Assembly (NCBI RefSeq): GCF_002104515.1
Contig: NZ_NBOE01000001.1
Coordinates: forward strand, 186,001-250,000
Direction of reading: 5' to 3'
Length of the DNA stretch: 64,000 bases
Source: Colwellia polaris
GTDB lineage: Bacteria; Pseudomonadota; Gammaproteobacteria; Enterobacterales; Alteromonadaceae
Of this stretch, positions 17,936 to 27,344 are shown piece by piece. The notes under the pieces were generated by a model that saw only the letters and a list, made by a program, of their open reading frames with translations, was not told the DNA's origin and made no database searches. The translations under genes were made by a program, and so were the position numbers. The stretch's first letter is position 1. The number at the start of each line of letters is the position of its first letter.

Positions 17936-18814
17936 ATGCCTGAATTACCCGAGGTAGAAGTGTGCCGATTAGGCATAACGCCACATATTACACAGCAAAA
18001 AGTTACCCAAGTAATTGTGCGTAATGCCAAGTTACGCTGGCCTATACCTGATGAAGTACATAATGTTGTGGGTGAAAAGTTAGAAACAATAGAACGGCGG
18101 TCAAAATACCTTCTATTAAGATTTTCTAGTGGTACTTTATTGCTACATCTTGGCATGTCTGGCTCGGTACGAATTTTGGAAGAACATACGCCAGCGGCTA
18201 AGCATGATCATTTTGAAATGCTATTTGATAACGACAAAATGCTGAGGTTAAATGACCCAAGACGTTTTGGTGCAGTGCTGTGGTTTCCTGAGCATCAGGA
18301 CTTACAAGGATTGTTAACCAAGTTAGGACCAGAGCCTTTAACAGCAGATTTTGCCTATGGACATTTATTTGCCAAAGCAGGTAACCGTAAGGTGCCGATT
18401 AAAACCTTTTTAATGGATAATCATGTGGTTGTGGGTGTTGGTAATATTTATGCGAATGAGGCGTTATTTATTGCTAGTATTCATCCCGCCACTTTAGTTA
18501 ATAGTATTAGTGAAGAAAAATTTAATCAGTTAACAGACATTATTAAACAAGTGTTAGCGGCGGCAATTGAGCAAGGCGGTACAACGCTAAAAGATTTTAC
18601 GCAGGCTGATGGCAAACCAGGCTATTTTGCTCAAAAACTTTTTGTGTACGGGCGTGCCGGGGAAAAATGTGATGGTTGCCAAACCATACTAGAAGAGATT
18701 CGCCAATCGAATCGCAGCTCTGTTTTTTGCCCCACTTGCCAAGTTCAGGTAATACCTAAACAAGCAGCGAAAAAAAAGCCAAAGAAAGCTACTAATGCAA
18801 CTAAAGCAATTTAA
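17936..18814 (+). CDS. mutM: Formamidopyrimidine-DNA glycosylase (Fpg)
   Basis: The 292-residue enzyme starts MPELPEVEV, the invariant Fpg N-terminus whose Pro2 and Glu3 are catalytic; it removes 8-oxoguanine and cleaves the DNA strand. The helix-two-turn-helix and a C-terminal zinc finger with four cysteines (CDGCQTI and FCPTCQ) are complete. A basic tail of about 20 residues rich in Lys and Ala extends past the usual end at about 270. It is nearly fused to the ATP-grasp gene upstream (1-bp gap), so the two are probably coupled. Confidence 0.97.
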   Translation: MPELPEVEVCRLGITPHITQQKVTQVIVRNAKLRWPIPDEVHNVVGEKLETIERRSKYLLLRFSSGTLLLHLGMSGSVRILEEHTPAAKHDHFEMLFDNDKMLRLNDPRRFGAVLWFPEHQDLQGLLTKLGPEPLTADFAYGHLFAKAGNRKVPIKTFLMDNHVVVGVGNIYANEALFIASIHPATLVNSISEEKFNQLTDIIKQVLAAAIEQGGTTLKDFTQADGKPGYFAQKLFVYGRAGEKCDGCQTILEEIRQSNRSSVFCPTCQVQVIPKQAAKKKPKKATNATKAI

Positions 18815-18837
18815 AATAATGCACTTAAAGGATTAAA

Positions 18838-19356
18838 ATGCCAGTTAAATCAAGTCTAATGTTGATGTTCCTCTCTCTTTTCATGCTGTCTTGTAAGTCA
18901 ACTGATAGCATCAGAAAAACGACTCGCTCATTAGAAGTAAAAGAAATTACCGGGATGACACAATATAAAAAAGGCAATTATGAGCAAGCATTTCATTTGC
19001 TTAAAGAGCCAGCAGCATGGGGCTATAAAGGCTCACAATATGCTTTAGCTTTTATGTTCTTGAAGGGTCAATATGTTGAACAGTCAGTTTTGCTTGGTAT
19101 GGGATGGTTAGGAGTAGCTAAGGAGGCGAATGTAAGGGAATGGAATGAGCAATATGATGATTTTTATGCTTTTGCAACGCCAGCTATTCAAAATGAAATC
19201 GACACTATTGTCGCTGAATATATTCGTCGATATGGACTTAGTTCACAACATGTAACGTGTCGAAAGTCTATTAACACTTCATCGAATCGAGTTGATGTTA
19301 AATGTCACAAGTATGATGGCTTGAGTATTTTATATGAAGTGGATTTAGTTGAGTAG
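18838..19356 (+). CDS. Lipoprotein with Sel1/TPR-like helical repeats
   Basis: The 172-residue product has a type II signal peptide with lipobox LFMLSC (Cys at about residue 19). The mature part includes two Sel1-like helical repeats: YKKGNYEQAFHLLKEPAAWG and QYALAFMFLKGQYVEQS. A pair of cysteines occurs in the tail. It follows mutM by 23 bp with AAAGGA as ribosome site. The function is unknown; the mature protein should be anchored in the envelope. Confidence 0.72.
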   Translation: MPVKSSLMLMFLSLFMLSCKSTDSIRKTTRSLEVKEITGMTQYKKGNYEQAFHLLKEPAAWGYKGSQYALAFMFLKGQYVEQSVLLGMGWLGVAKEANVREWNEQYDDFYAFATPAIQNEIDTIVAEYIRRYGLSSQHVTCRKSINTSSNRVDVKCHKYDGLSILYEVDLVE

Positions 19357-19374
19357 GTATAAAATAGCGGCGCT

Positions 19375-19402
19375 AGCTAAATTTAATAAGTTAAATTTAG
19401 CT
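19375..19402. repeat. Perfect 12-bp inverted repeat
   Basis: AGCTAAATTTAA and its exact complement flank a TAAG loop just after the lipoprotein gene. There is no adjacent T-run on either strand, so it is a weak candidate for a terminator. Downstream, at 19455-19477, CTAAAGCT / AGCTTTAG forms a second inverted repeat just before a TATAAT at 19485-19490, the likely promoter of the next gene. Confidence 0.5.
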
Positions 19403-19575
19403 GCAATGTGCACGTTAAAGACTGTTATTTTCATGCTTTTTAAAGTAGTTAACGCTAAAGCTATTGCCAAGCTTTAGTTCACGTTATAATTCTACTTTAA
19501 TACCAAGATTATGTGCAACTGGGCTACCTTGAGCACTTTTTACCTGATATGCCCCTAAAAAGAGTCAAATAATTG

Positions 19576-19899
19576 ATGAAACCTTACGAAAATATTGCTG
19601 AGTTAATTGCTAATCTTGAACAAGAAATTCAAGCAATTAACCACGAAATTACGACCCTAAAAACAGCGCCAGAAAACTTTAACGAGCAAGTTCTTTTTAA
19701 GTATATTGAAACGGGCAGTACCGGACAAACTAAAGACTTTGTCCGCTCGTTAGGTGTAAAGTCTGAACGTGGCTCGTTATTTTCTTCGGGTGATGTCAGT
19801 AAATTAATTAAGTCGGGCAGCGATGACATCTCACCTGATTTACTCGCTATAGCGCGTAAAATTGCTAACACGAAAAATAAAAATGGTAAGCAACGCTAA
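19576..19899 (+). CDS. Small protein of unknown function
   Basis: This 107-residue protein starts at ATG 19576, with a TTG just before it as a less likely start. The N-terminus is predicted coiled coil (LIANLEQEIQAINHEITTLK) and the C-terminal half contains TKDFVRSLGVKSERGSLFSSGDVSKLI, a possible small helical domain. No named family is recognised. A TATAAT sits 85 bp upstream. It stands alone before convergent coaD. Confidence 0.6.
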   Translation: MKPYENIAELIANLEQEIQAINHEITTLKTAPENFNEQVLFKYIETGSTGQTKDFVRSLGVKSERGSLFSSGDVSKLIKSGSDDISPDLLAIARKIANTKNKNGKQR

Positions 19900-19941
19900 T
19901 AATACCGGTTAATAAAGTGGCGATTCATTCAACCTTAGTTG

Positions 19942-19994
19942 ATTAAAAGGCTTGTAATATCACGTCAGTATTATGTGAATTATAGCCTTTTAAT
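19942..19994. terminator. Long hairpin between the convergent small gene and coaD
   Basis: Perfect 11-bp arms ATTAAAAGGCT and AGCCTTTTAAT enclose 31 nt that can pair further (TCAC/GTGA). It lies in the convergent gap and may stop transcription from both sides, although neither side has a long T-run. Confidence 0.5.
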
Positions 19995-20038
19995 TACTTA
20001 TTCTTCTCTGTAAATCAGCCCTAGCTTATTTGTAAGCC

Positions 20039-20671
<633 letters not shown>

Positions 20672-20702
20672 TTAATTAACCCGTTTGTTCTAGGACAATT
20701 AA

Positions 20703-21086
20703 TTAACGGTTTTTTAATTGCGTTAGCATAGCGGTCATCTGTTCATTAATCATATTAAGCGCTTTATATGGTCTGATCATCACCTTAAATTCAGTGATTT
20801 TACCTGCATCATTCCATGTGATCATATCAATACCATTAATATCTATTTCTTGAATGACTAATGAAAACTCTAGCACCGCAGCGTTATCGCCTGAAAATTC
20901 ACGGTTGTATGTAAAGGTGCCATTTAAAAAAGTATGAAAGGCAGCGGTTAAATACAGACTAACCATTTCTTTACCTTTGATAGGTGTATGAATAACCGGT
21001 GAAAATAAAGTTACGTCATCAGCAAGTAAAGTCGAAATGTCAGAAACTGCATTATTTTCAATCAATGTATGCCATTTATTAAGCAT
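20703..21086 (-). CDS. NTF2-like / SnoaL-like small protein
   Basis: The 127-residue product has the order of elements typical of the NTF2-like fold: N-terminal helices (MLNKWHTLIENNAVSDISTLL), the ADDVTLFSPV strand and a run of long strands ending with MIRPYKALNMI. Members bind small hydrophobic ligands or act as enzymes. It is divergent from a TetR regulator and shares an inverted repeat with it, so the regulator probably controls it. The substrate is unknown. Confidence 0.8.
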   Translation of the reverse strand: MLNKWHTLIENNAVSDISTLLADDVTLFSPVIHTPIKGKEMVSLYLTAAFHTFLNGTFTYNREFSGDNAAVLEFSLVIQEIDINGIDMITWNDAGKITEFKVMIRPYKALNMINEQMTAMLTQLKNR

Positions 21087-21166
21087 TATATTTATCCTTT
21101 TTAATCAGTTTGTATTGTGCGTTACATAAGGTGCAATCAAATCTGACAAGTGTCAACATTAAAATT

Positions 21167-21197
21167 ACTTAAAGTATTTACTCGAAATACTTTAAGT
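21167..21197. promoter_or_regulatory. Perfect 13-bp inverted repeat, probable TetR operator
   Basis: ACTTAAAGTATTT and its exact complement AAATACTTTAAGT flank the spacer ACTCG. The site lies midway between the divergent NTF2-like gene (start 21086) and the TetR-family gene (start 21259), where a TetR dimer would repress both. No T-run follows, so it is not a terminator. Confidence 0.75.
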
Positions 21198-21258
21198 TTG
21201 ATGATTTTTGATAGTATGATAGAAAAATATCTAGCCACAAATACAAGAAGTAGTATCG

Positions 21259-21915
21259 ATGAAAACTAGGGACAAAATAATTCAAGCGAGTATTGTATTA
21301 TTTAATGAACAGGGTGAGCGTAATGTTACCACCAACCACATTGCCGCAGATCTTGGTATTAGCCCAGGTAATCTTTACTACCACTTTCGCAATAAAGAAG
21401 ACATTATCCTTTCAATTTATGAGGAATATGCCCGTAACTTATTAATTGAAACCATGCCGGAAGTAAGCCCTGATGTTAAACCATTAGACGCTATACTTTT
21501 ATATATGGACGTTGTATTTCAGGCAATGATGAAGTTTCGATTTTTCTACAGTAACTTACCCGTTTTATTAGCTAAAAATCCTTTGTTGCACGATAAATAT
21601 GTTGAAGTGCAAGGGTTTATCGCACAGCGTGTTAGTGAGTTATTACTTTCGCTACGTGATGCAGGTATGATGGATTTTTCAGATGAAGACTTGCCTGATA
21701 TTGTTAGCATATTGCGTTTAGTTAATACTTTTTGGTTAAGCTTTTATCAAACACAAAATAACGATAATGAAATTAACGACGCCGTTTTCTATCAAGGCGT
21801 GTTGAAAATTTTAGTTATTATTCACCCTTATATTAGTGAAAGTGCTAAGAGTGAGTTTTTAGAAGCCCGCGCTATGTATCGCCAACGTTGCCAAGATAGC
21901 TTAGACGTAGCTTAA
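21259..21915 (+). CDS. TetR/AcrR family transcriptional regulator
   Basis: This 218-residue regulator has an N-terminal TetR helix-turn-helix (about residues 8-50; VTTNHIAADLGISPGNLYYH) and a long helical ligand domain. It begins 62 bp after a perfect inverted repeat and is divergent from an NTF2-like gene, suggesting autoregulation plus control of that gene. The effector is unknown. It converges on kdkA with a 30-bp gap. Confidence 0.88.
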   Translation: MKTRDKIIQASIVLFNEQGERNVTTNHIAADLGISPGNLYYHFRNKEDIILSIYEEYARNLLIETMPEVSPDVKPLDAILLYMDVVFQAMMKFRFFYSNLPVLLAKNPLLHDKYVEVQGFIAQRVSELLLSLRDAGMMDFSDEDLPDIVSILRLVNTFWLSFYQTQNNDNEINDAVFYQGVLKILVIIHPYISESAKSEFLEARAMYRQRCQDSLDVA

Positions 21916-21945
21916 CGCTCAGCGGTTACTCTTCGTTATTACAAA

Positions 21946-22710
21946 CTATGTAATGGTAGACTGATAACCTGTTAGTAACATTTGCCAATTTTTCTCATGC
22001 CATTGAAAGCCTGCTATTTTATGACTTTCTTTGCGAAAAGATCTGAGTAACCTGGCCATATTTTCTGTTGGCCATTTATGTTGATTATTTCTTTTTTCAC
22101 CTTGATCAAAGTCAATTAGCCAAACCTTATTATTATCATCAAGCAAAATGTTATGGGCATTTAAATCGTGATGATAAATACCTTGTTGATGAAAAGCCTT
22201 TATTACTTTGCCAATATCTTGCCAAAGTTGATCATTAATTTCATGTTTACTCAGTATCGCGACTAAATCGTTAGCGTTTTCGATGCGTGACGATAATAAA
22301 TCAGCACGATAGATTAAACCGTGTTTACTCACTCGAAAAGCAATAGGTTTAGGGGCTGGCAGGCCTAATGCGCGCATGGTTTTTAATAAGTCAAACTCGC
22401 GTGCAGCACGGGTGTTTTCTAACCCTGTATACATGTATTGGTCGTTCAGCACTTTACCGATAAGTCCGCCACGATAATAATGTCGTAATACCCAGTTCTG
22501 CAAAACACCAGCAGAATTTTCATTGGCGATAAACCAAGTGGTACCACGACCTTGGGCACTACCAACGATGGCATTTTTTTCTTGCCAATAGTCGCCATTA
22601 AGCATTTCAGGGACAAAAGCGTTAATTTCATCGCTGTTATATCGGCAATAAATGTTGTCTTGTTGAAAAGTTTTTTCATGACAGGGTTTTACAATTGCGG
22701 GCTTGTTCAA
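21946..22710 (-). CDS. kdkA: 3-deoxy-D-manno-octulosonic acid kinase
   Basis: The 254-residue kinase phosphorylates Kdo in lipid A-core, mainly in species with a single Kdo residue. The catalytic segment HHDLNAHNILLD and the metal-binding WLIDFDQGE (about residues 175-205) are characteristic, as is LRHYYRGGLIGKVLNDQY near residue 80. It is divergent from a heptosyltransferase gene with a 48-bp gap, and waaA lies about 2 kb away, so it belongs to an LPS inner-core group. Confidence 0.92.
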   Translation of the reverse strand: MNKPAIVKPCHEKTFQQDNIYCRYNSDEINAFVPEMLNGDYWQEKNAIVGSAQGRGTTWFIANENSAGVLQNWVLRHYYRGGLIGKVLNDQYMYTGLENTRAAREFDLLKTMRALGLPAPKPIAFRVSKHGLIYRADLLSSRIENANDLVAILSKHEINDQLWQDIGKVIKAFHQQGIYHHDLNAHNILLDDNNKVWLIDFDQGEKRNNQHKWPTENMARLLRSFRKESHKIAGFQWHEKNWQMLLTGYQSTIT

Positions 22711-22758
22711 GATAATAGGCCTATATTATATATCTGCTCCTATTGTGGTGAATCCTTT

Positions 22759-23847
22759 ATGCTGGGTCAATTATCTGCTCCGAAAAATTTATGTTTATTG
22801 CGATTATCTGCCATTGGTGATGTTTGTCATGCTGTGGCTATGGTGCAAAATATTCAGCGACAATGGCCTAATACTAAAATTACTTGGGTAATTGGTAAGG
22901 TTGAAGCGAGTTTGTTACAAGGCTTGCACGGTGTGGAATTTGTTATTTTTGACAAACGTGCGGGTTTAAAAGGTTATCAAGATTTAAAACAAGCACTAAA
23001 AGGCCAAAAATTTGATGTTTTACTGCATATGCAAGTTGCCTTACGCGCTAGCATTGCCAGTTTATGTATATCAGCGAAAGTTAAAATTGGTTTTGACAGC
23101 CAACGTGCAAAAGAAGGGCAATGGTTATTTAGTAATAAAAAAATAGCTAAACAAAGCCAACCACATGTTCTAGATGGCTTTATGGGATTCGCAGCAGCAT
23201 TAGGCTTAGAGGTTGCAGCACCCTTGTGGAACATGCCCTTGCCAGATAGCGACCAATTATGGGCTAGCGAGAAACTCAGTGCAGGCAACCCAGAAAATAA
23301 ACCTATTGCCGTCATTAGCCCTGCAGCAAGTAAAGCCGAACGTAATTGGCATGCAGAAGGTTATTCGCAAACGGCTGAGTATTTACATGCGTGTGGCTTT
23401 AAAGTTGTTATATGCGGTGGCCCAACTACCATGGAAAAACTACTTGCTGAGGCAATTATTAGTCGCAGCAAGTTCAGCCAAGGTGATAACGAAATACAAA
23501 ATTTGGTCGGAGAAACCAGTTTAAAACAACTGTTAGCCATATTAAAAGTTGCGCATTTAGTGGTTGCTCCTGATACAGGGCCGGCGCATATGGCGGTTAC
23601 AGTAGAAACACCCGTTGTCGGGTTATATGCCCATAGTAATCCAATGCGTACTGGCCCATATCTATATCCTCAATATGTTGTTAGTGCTTATGCTGCATCG
23701 ATACAACAGCAATATAAAAAGCGTGTTGAACAATTACCTTGGGGTACGCGTGCTAAAGGTAAAGATTTAATGATGCAAATTAGCATTGCAGAAGTTAAAA
23801 AAACCATTGATCGTGTTATTCACGACAACTATCCAGAGATGTTGTAG
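22759..23847 (+). CDS. Family 9 glycosyltransferase, LPS heptosyltransferase type
   Basis: Starting at the ATG at 22759 gives 362 residues (MLGQLSAPKNLCLLRLSAIGDVCHA), the usual N-terminus of the family; the longer frame from 22552 runs antisense through kdkA and is not used. Conserved parts include LLRLSAIGDV, SPAASKAERNWHAEGY and the donor-binding VVAPDTGPAHMAVTVETPVVGLYAHSNP split over the C-terminal Rossmann domain. It is a WaaC/WaaF-like enzyme transferring heptose to the LPS inner core; which heptose cannot be decided here. Confidence 0.88.
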   Translation: MLGQLSAPKNLCLLRLSAIGDVCHAVAMVQNIQRQWPNTKITWVIGKVEASLLQGLHGVEFVIFDKRAGLKGYQDLKQALKGQKFDVLLHMQVALRASIASLCISAKVKIGFDSQRAKEGQWLFSNKKIAKQSQPHVLDGFMGFAAALGLEVAAPLWNMPLPDSDQLWASEKLSAGNPENKPIAVISPAASKAERNWHAEGYSQTAEYLHACGFKVVICGGPTTMEKLLAEAIISRSKFSQGDNEIQNLVGETSLKQLLAILKVAHLVVAPDTGPAHMAVTVETPVVGLYAHSNPMRTGPYLYPQYVVSAYAASIQQQYKKRVEQLPWGTRAKGKDLMMQISIAEVKKTIDRVIHDNYPEML

Positions 23848-23865
23848 TAGCAAACAAGGATAGAT

Positions 23866-24309
23866 ATGAAAAAATATGTTACCGGTTTTTTGTTTTCAAA
23901 AGATACTCGTTATGTCGTACTTATTGAAAAAATTAACCCAGAATGGCAGCGCGGGTTATTTAACGGTATTGGCGGCAAAGTTGAAGTTAATGAGTCTTCA
24001 ATCGATGCCATGGTGAGAGAATTTTTCGAAGAAACCGGTGTGAACACCCAACAAGCTGATTGGACATGTTACGCAAATGTATATCGAGAAAGTTGTTACG
24101 ACGTAGACGTGTATTTTGGCCATTCTGATCTCGCCTTTAATGCTAAAACTATTGAGCAAGAGCAAGTACATATTATTAAGTTGGCTGAATTACCGCGTAA
24201 GATTGTGCCAAATTTACGATGGTTAATTCCGTTGGCACTCGACCAACAAGCTGATTTCTCTACTCCGGTATTAATAAAAGAAATTGCTGAAAACCGCACT
24301 AAAGCTTAA
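23866..24309 (+). CDS. Nudix hydrolase
   Basis: This 147-residue protein carries a complete Nudix box (G-x5-E-x7-REFFEETGV, about residues 39-61). Members hydrolyse nucleoside diphosphate-linked compounds with Mg2+. It lies 18 bp after the heptosyltransferase gene and may be cotranscribed. A ribosome site AAGGA precedes the ATG. The substrate is not evident; housekeeping of nucleotides or nucleotide sugars are both possible. Confidence 0.88.
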   Translation: MKKYVTGFLFSKDTRYVVLIEKINPEWQRGLFNGIGGKVEVNESSIDAMVREFFEETGVNTQQADWTCYANVYRESCYDVDVYFGHSDLAFNAKTIEQEQVHIIKLAELPRKIVPNLRWLIPLALDQQADFSTPVLIKEIAENRTKA

Positions 24310-24420
24310 CCATTTAATATTTTAAACTATTTTATAATCTATCGATTGAAATAGTTGTGATTTAAAAGTAGCTATTAATAAAAATTTATACGCATCACAT
24401 TTAACAGATAAAAAATAACC

Positions 24421-25035
24421 ATGAAAAACAGCAAAATAAAAAGTAGAAAACTGCATAAAATTATCGGCCTAATGCTAGTGTTACCTATGTTGGGTTGGAC
24501 TTTTACTGGGTTAGTGTTTTTTATAAAGCCGGGCTACCAAGGTGCTTACGAGCAGTTATCCGTTAAACAATACCCGCTTAGCCAGCCCATTTCGTTGACT
24601 CCTCAAGATAATTGGCAAAAACTTAGCGTTGTTAAAACCGTGCTAGGCGATCACCTTTTAGTACAAGCGAATAACAAAAGTGAACACTTAAATCTTAACT
24701 CATTACTTGCGATGCCTGAGCCAACAACATCTGAATTTAAAGCCTTATTGAACGATGCTTTTACGCATAATCAGGCAAGGTATGGTGACATAGTTTCTAC
24801 TGATGGTTTAACGGCGAAAACCAGCACTGGTGTCAAAGTAACGTTAAATTGGAAAAATCTAACCTTAAGCCAGCAAGGACAAGATACCCAATTAATTAAC
24901 TTACTCTACCAAGTGCATTATTTACAATGGACGCCTTATAAAGAACTTAACCAGGTATTGGGTATATTAGGACTAATTTTGTTGATTTCGCTAACCATTT
25001 TAGGTGTAAGGCTATATTTTAAACAACGTGCTTAG
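24421..25035 (+). CDS. PepSY-associated membrane protein
   Basis: The 204-residue protein has one hydrophobic helix near the N-terminus (about residues 14-36) and another at the C-terminus (about 178-198), with a periplasmic domain between them. RKLHKIIGLMLVLPMLGWTFTGL and a C-terminal LLYQVHYLQW segment followed by a helix match PepSY-TM proteins. Some family members are linked to iron uptake or reductase functions. It is convergent with waaA, 23 bp apart. The function is unknown. Confidence 0.7.
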   Translation: MKNSKIKSRKLHKIIGLMLVLPMLGWTFTGLVFFIKPGYQGAYEQLSVKQYPLSQPISLTPQDNWQKLSVVKTVLGDHLLVQANNKSEHLNLNSLLAMPEPTTSEFKALLNDAFTHNQARYGDIVSTDGLTAKTSTGVKVTLNWKNLTLSQQGQDTQLINLLYQVHYLQWTPYKELNQVLGILGLILLISLTILGVRLYFKQRA

Positions 25036-25058
25036 CTGTTAGCCTTTAAACAATAGGC

Positions 25059-26351
25059 TTATCTTTTAATTAATGTTTGTAATGCCGCTAAAGATTGCTC
25101 GGTTGCCCCTTGGTTTGCTAACACTACTTGGTAACTATGATTTCCTAGTGCTTTAGCACTGGTTTCATCGGTAAATAAACGCAGCACTTCATCAGATAAA
25201 GCTTGCGCCATATTGTTATTTTCAAGCAACTGAATGATGCCCTGTGCCGTTTTTAGTTGCGCTAAAATCTCTATAAAGTTACTCATATTTGGGCCAACAA
25301 TTACAGGTTTTTTAAATAAAGCCGGTTCTAATGGGTTATGGCCACCAATACTGCTAAAGCTTCCCCCCATGGTTACCACGTCAGCTAAAGAGCAGGCGGC
25401 AAGTAATTCGCCTAAAGTATCAATAACCCAAACATGAGTGTCGGGAGTAACGGGGATATTTTGGCTGCGTTGAAGCACATTATTTCCAGCTTCACGTGCT
25501 AACTTAGCCACTTGTTCAAAGCGTTCAGGATGTCTTGGTACAATAATAAGCAATGCTTCAGGAATTTTTTTTCTGATTTTTTCAAAGGCTTTTAGCGCAA
25601 GCGTTTCATCGCCGGGGTGTGTGCTGGCAATTAACCACACTTTTTTAACTGCAGGTAATAAATTGTTTAATGCCTGTTGCTTAGATTTAGTCTCGTTATT
25701 GAGTGAAACATCAAATTTAAGATTACCCGATAATTTACATGAATTTTCGTTAGCGCCCATGGCTAAGTAATTATCTTGGTTGACTTGGCTTTGGGTTAAT
25801 ATTTTGTCAAAACGTTGAATAGCGGGTGTAATTAACCAAGATAGTTTTTTATAGCTACGCATAGATTTATCAGATAAGCGACCATTAACGAGCAACAACT
25901 TAACCTGCTTATGTTTACATTGTGCAATTAAGTTCGGCCATAACTCTGTTTCCATAAACACCATAGCTTTAGGCTGTAAGCGTTTTAGAAATAATGCTGT
26001 AGATATAATGTTATCGAGTGGCAAATAGCAATGCTGTACTTTGTCAGCAAATAATTTTTGCACTTGTGCTGAACCGGTTGGCGTAAACGTGGTGACTGTT
26101 ATTGGCGAGTCAGGATTCAATATTAGCAGTTGTGAAATAAAAGGTTTTAAAGCGATGATTTCACCCACACTGGCCGCATGCACAATAATGCCATGAGGCT
26201 TGAGGTTTTTTGCCAGTAACCCGAGACGCTCAAAAAGACGATTTCTATAGGCTTTATGGCTAATCGAACGTAACAACAATACGACTAAAAGCAATGGTGT
26301 TAATAGCAAAAATAATAAACGGTATAAAACTAAAGCAAGAGTAAAACGCAC
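25059..26351 (-). CDS. waaA: 3-deoxy-D-manno-octulosonic acid transferase (Kdo transferase)
   Basis: The 430-residue inner-membrane-associated glycosyltransferase adds Kdo to lipid A precursor. It has an N-terminal hydrophobic anchor (about 3-27), the conserved HAASVGEI (catalytic Glu region), TTFTPTGS, FMETELWPNL, ASTHPGDE and GGSFSSIGGHNPLEPA. Whether it adds one or two Kdo residues is not deducible, but the presence of kdkA nearby favours a single Kdo. The gene is separated from coaD, unlike E. coli. Confidence 0.94.
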   Translation of the reverse strand: MRFTLALVLYRLLFLLLTPLLLVVLLLRSISHKAYRNRLFERLGLLAKNLKPHGIIVHAASVGEIIALKPFISQLLILNPDSPITVTTFTPTGSAQVQKLFADKVQHCYLPLDNIISTALFLKRLQPKAMVFMETELWPNLIAQCKHKQVKLLLVNGRLSDKSMRSYKKLSWLITPAIQRFDKILTQSQVNQDNYLAMGANENSCKLSGNLKFDVSLNNETKSKQQALNNLLPAVKKVWLIASTHPGDETLALKAFEKIRKKIPEALLIIVPRHPERFEQVAKLAREAGNNVLQRSQNIPVTPDTHVWVIDTLGELLAACSLADVVTMGGSFSSIGGHNPLEPALFKKPVIVGPNMSNFIEILAQLKTAQGIIQLLENNNMAQALSDEVLRLFTDETSAKALGNHSYQVVLANQGATEQSLAALQTLIKR

Positions 26352-26525
26352 TTAACAAGCTCAAATATCAGTATTGTATAATCAGTAGTATACCTAAAAT
26401 CTTGCTTAAAAAAATCAAGCAAGCTATAAAAGGGCTGAGCATAGGGCTTAAGTTGTTATTATTATTTATCTTTCTAACCGAGCCGAGAAAGGTTTGTCAG
26501 TAGTGCATGGAGTTTTAGGTAACGT

Positions 26526-27344
26526 ATGAATAAGTCTCAAATTAATCGAAATAGTAAGGTGAAAACCTCAATACTAAAACGTGCTTTATGCTTATTAACT
26601 TTTGTAGTAACTCAGCAACTTGCAGCGCAACCGCTTACGTTAAAAGATACGACTAGTCCCAGTAGCATGGTTGAGTTAACCGTGCTTGATCAATTTAAGC
26701 TATCAGCGAAATTGCATCTTGGTTCAGCAACGGCAGGTGGTGTTTTGTTACTTCATGACTGCAAAAACACATCGAAAGATTTTCACGGCTTATATTCCGC
26801 ACTTGTTAAACAAGATTTTTTTGTTTTAGCGTTAGATTTACGCGGCTTTGGTGCTAGTCAAAATCAAGACTATTCTGATAAAAGTCTTCGAATAAAGGCT
26901 GATAACATTGTTAGTTATCAAGGCCAGTTAGCTACATTGATGATGCATTGGCAAAACGATGTATATTTAGCTTACCAGTATTTACAAGGTGCGATGAAAA
27001 ATAAGCAAGGCATTAGTGTGGTAACAAGTGGTTGCAGTAGTAATCAAGCGATTTACTTGGCACAAAAAACCGCGTTAAAAAGTGTGGTTATGCTCTCGCC
27101 CGAACTTAGTGTTGACGATAAAGAGCAATTTAAGCACTTAGCCGATATGCCCATTTATTTGCTCAGTGCAAAATACTTAACTGAAGCTATGCTTAATGCT
27201 CAGGAATTGTTTGAATGGAGTGGTGATAGCCATTCAGTACTGCAAACATTTAAGGGTAACGATTCTAGCGTTCAATTATTGAAAAAACAGACTTACCTGA
27301 ATAACAATCTATCAATTTGGTTAAAGAGTACGCTAGTTGAATAA
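26526..27344 (+). CDS. Exported alpha/beta-hydrolase-like protein
   Basis: The 272-residue protein has a signal peptide (basic start, hydrophobic core about 19-35, likely cleavage after QLAAQ). The fold follows: GGVLLLHDC (oxyanion strand), LDLRGFGASQNQ, and a possible nucleophile elbow VTSGCSSNQA. This is a variant of G-x-S-x-G in which Asn replaces the last Gly. A histidine in DSHSVL could complete a triad. The substrate is unknown. It ends directly against the convergent AsnC gene with no gap. Confidence 0.72.
   Translation: MNKSQINRNSKVKTSILKRALCLLTFVVTQQLAAQPLTLKDTTSPSSMVELTVLDQFKLSAKLHLGSATAGGVLLLHDCKNTSKDFHGLYSALVKQDFFVLALDLRGFGASQNQDYSDKSLRIKADNIVSYQGQLATLMMHWQNDVYLAYQYLQGAMKNKQGISVVTSGCSSNQAIYLAQKTALKSVVMLSPELSVDDKEQFKHLADMPIYLLSAKYLTEAMLNAQELFEWSGDSHSVLQTFKGNDSSVQLLKKQTYLNNNLSIWLKSTLVE

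Noticed and set aside
22552-22758. N-terminal extension of the heptosyltransferase
   Set aside because: It is antisense to kdkA and outside the family's usual start; the ATG at 22759 fits.
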